Of a DNA stretch of 64,000 nt, positions 63,949-64,000 are shown piece by piece (the stretch's first letter is position 1; every line of letters begins with the position of its first letter). The notes under the pieces are model-generated. The model had not been told where the DNA came from. It did not search any database and saw nothing but the letters and a program-made list of their open reading frames with translations. The translations under genes and the position numbers were made by a program. Source of the stretch: Syncephalis fuscata (taxonomy: Eukaryota > Zoopagomycota > Zoopagomycetes > Zoopagales > Piptocephalidaceae); NCBI GenBank assembly GCA_025786725.1, contig JAHLTZ010000008.1, positions 248,001-312,000 on the forward strand. The letters run 5' to 3'.

Positions 63949-64000
63949 GTAAGTAATTATTGCTATTTATATTATTATTACTATTTATATTAATAATATA

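Noticed and set aside
1..64000. Programmed ribosomal frameshifting as the cause of the broken frames
   Set aside because: Two breaks end at AAA-TAG, which recalls ciliate frameshift sites, but the others share no slippery motif or fixed distance to a stop. The best protein continuity comes from adding one base before the stop, not from skipping at it.

Overview
The window is nuclear DNA of a eukaryote, most likely a fungus. It is AT-rich, and the genes are cut by many short introns (roughly 45-100 bases, mostly GTAAGT donors and TAG acceptors). A DASH-type DAM1 gene is the best fungal marker; CTF4, LAA1, PSE1/KAP121-like importin and COX13 homologues fit it. A Grainyhead/CP2 factor and a giant ASH-domain protein point to an early-diverging lineage rather than a yeast, but the exact lineage cannot be told from the sequence.

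Layout. 1-3959 (+): 3' part of a large multi-exon gene, perhaps Mms22/Mus7-like. 4205-8927 (-): importin-5/Kap121. 9401-10079 (-): small SANT/Myb protein. 11995-12552 (+): COX6A/COX13. 13163-13895 (+): ISU1/ISCU scaffold. 14358-16045 (+): membrane-anchored PHP-domain protein. 16531-18513 (-): RING-H2 protein. 19415-21089 (-): SLC35F6-like transporter. 21415-28906: F-box-like genes A, B1, B2. 29111-30468 (+): DAM1 with a C-terminal winged-helix-like extension. 31217-33733 (-): Grainyhead/CP2 factor. 33734-38296: long stretch with no gene seen. 38297-43020: F-box-like genes B3 and A', an inverted copy of the A/B1 unit. 43652-50414 (+): LAA1/HEATR5. 50470-54434 (-): CTF4/WDHD1. 54938 to beyond the right edge (+): ASH-domain giant.

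Most genes are housekeeping and functionally unrelated: nuclear import, respiration, Fe-S assembly, clathrin-adaptor traffic, replisome, kinetochore. The accessory part is the F-box cluster. It holds two arms of about 3.28 kb in inverted orientation, at essentially full identity where compared, 15 kb apart, each carrying a divergent A/B gene pair. There is also a directly repeated B gene, and B copies that look like mosaics of one another.

A second window-wide pattern matters for anyone using this sequence. About nineteen reading frames break at a single point, and each is restored by adding one base, very often in a short homopolymer. One such difference separates two otherwise identical gene copies (GGG versus GG). 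The simplest reading is uncorrected single-base deletions in the assembly, so the broken frames are annotated as genes rather than pseudogenes.
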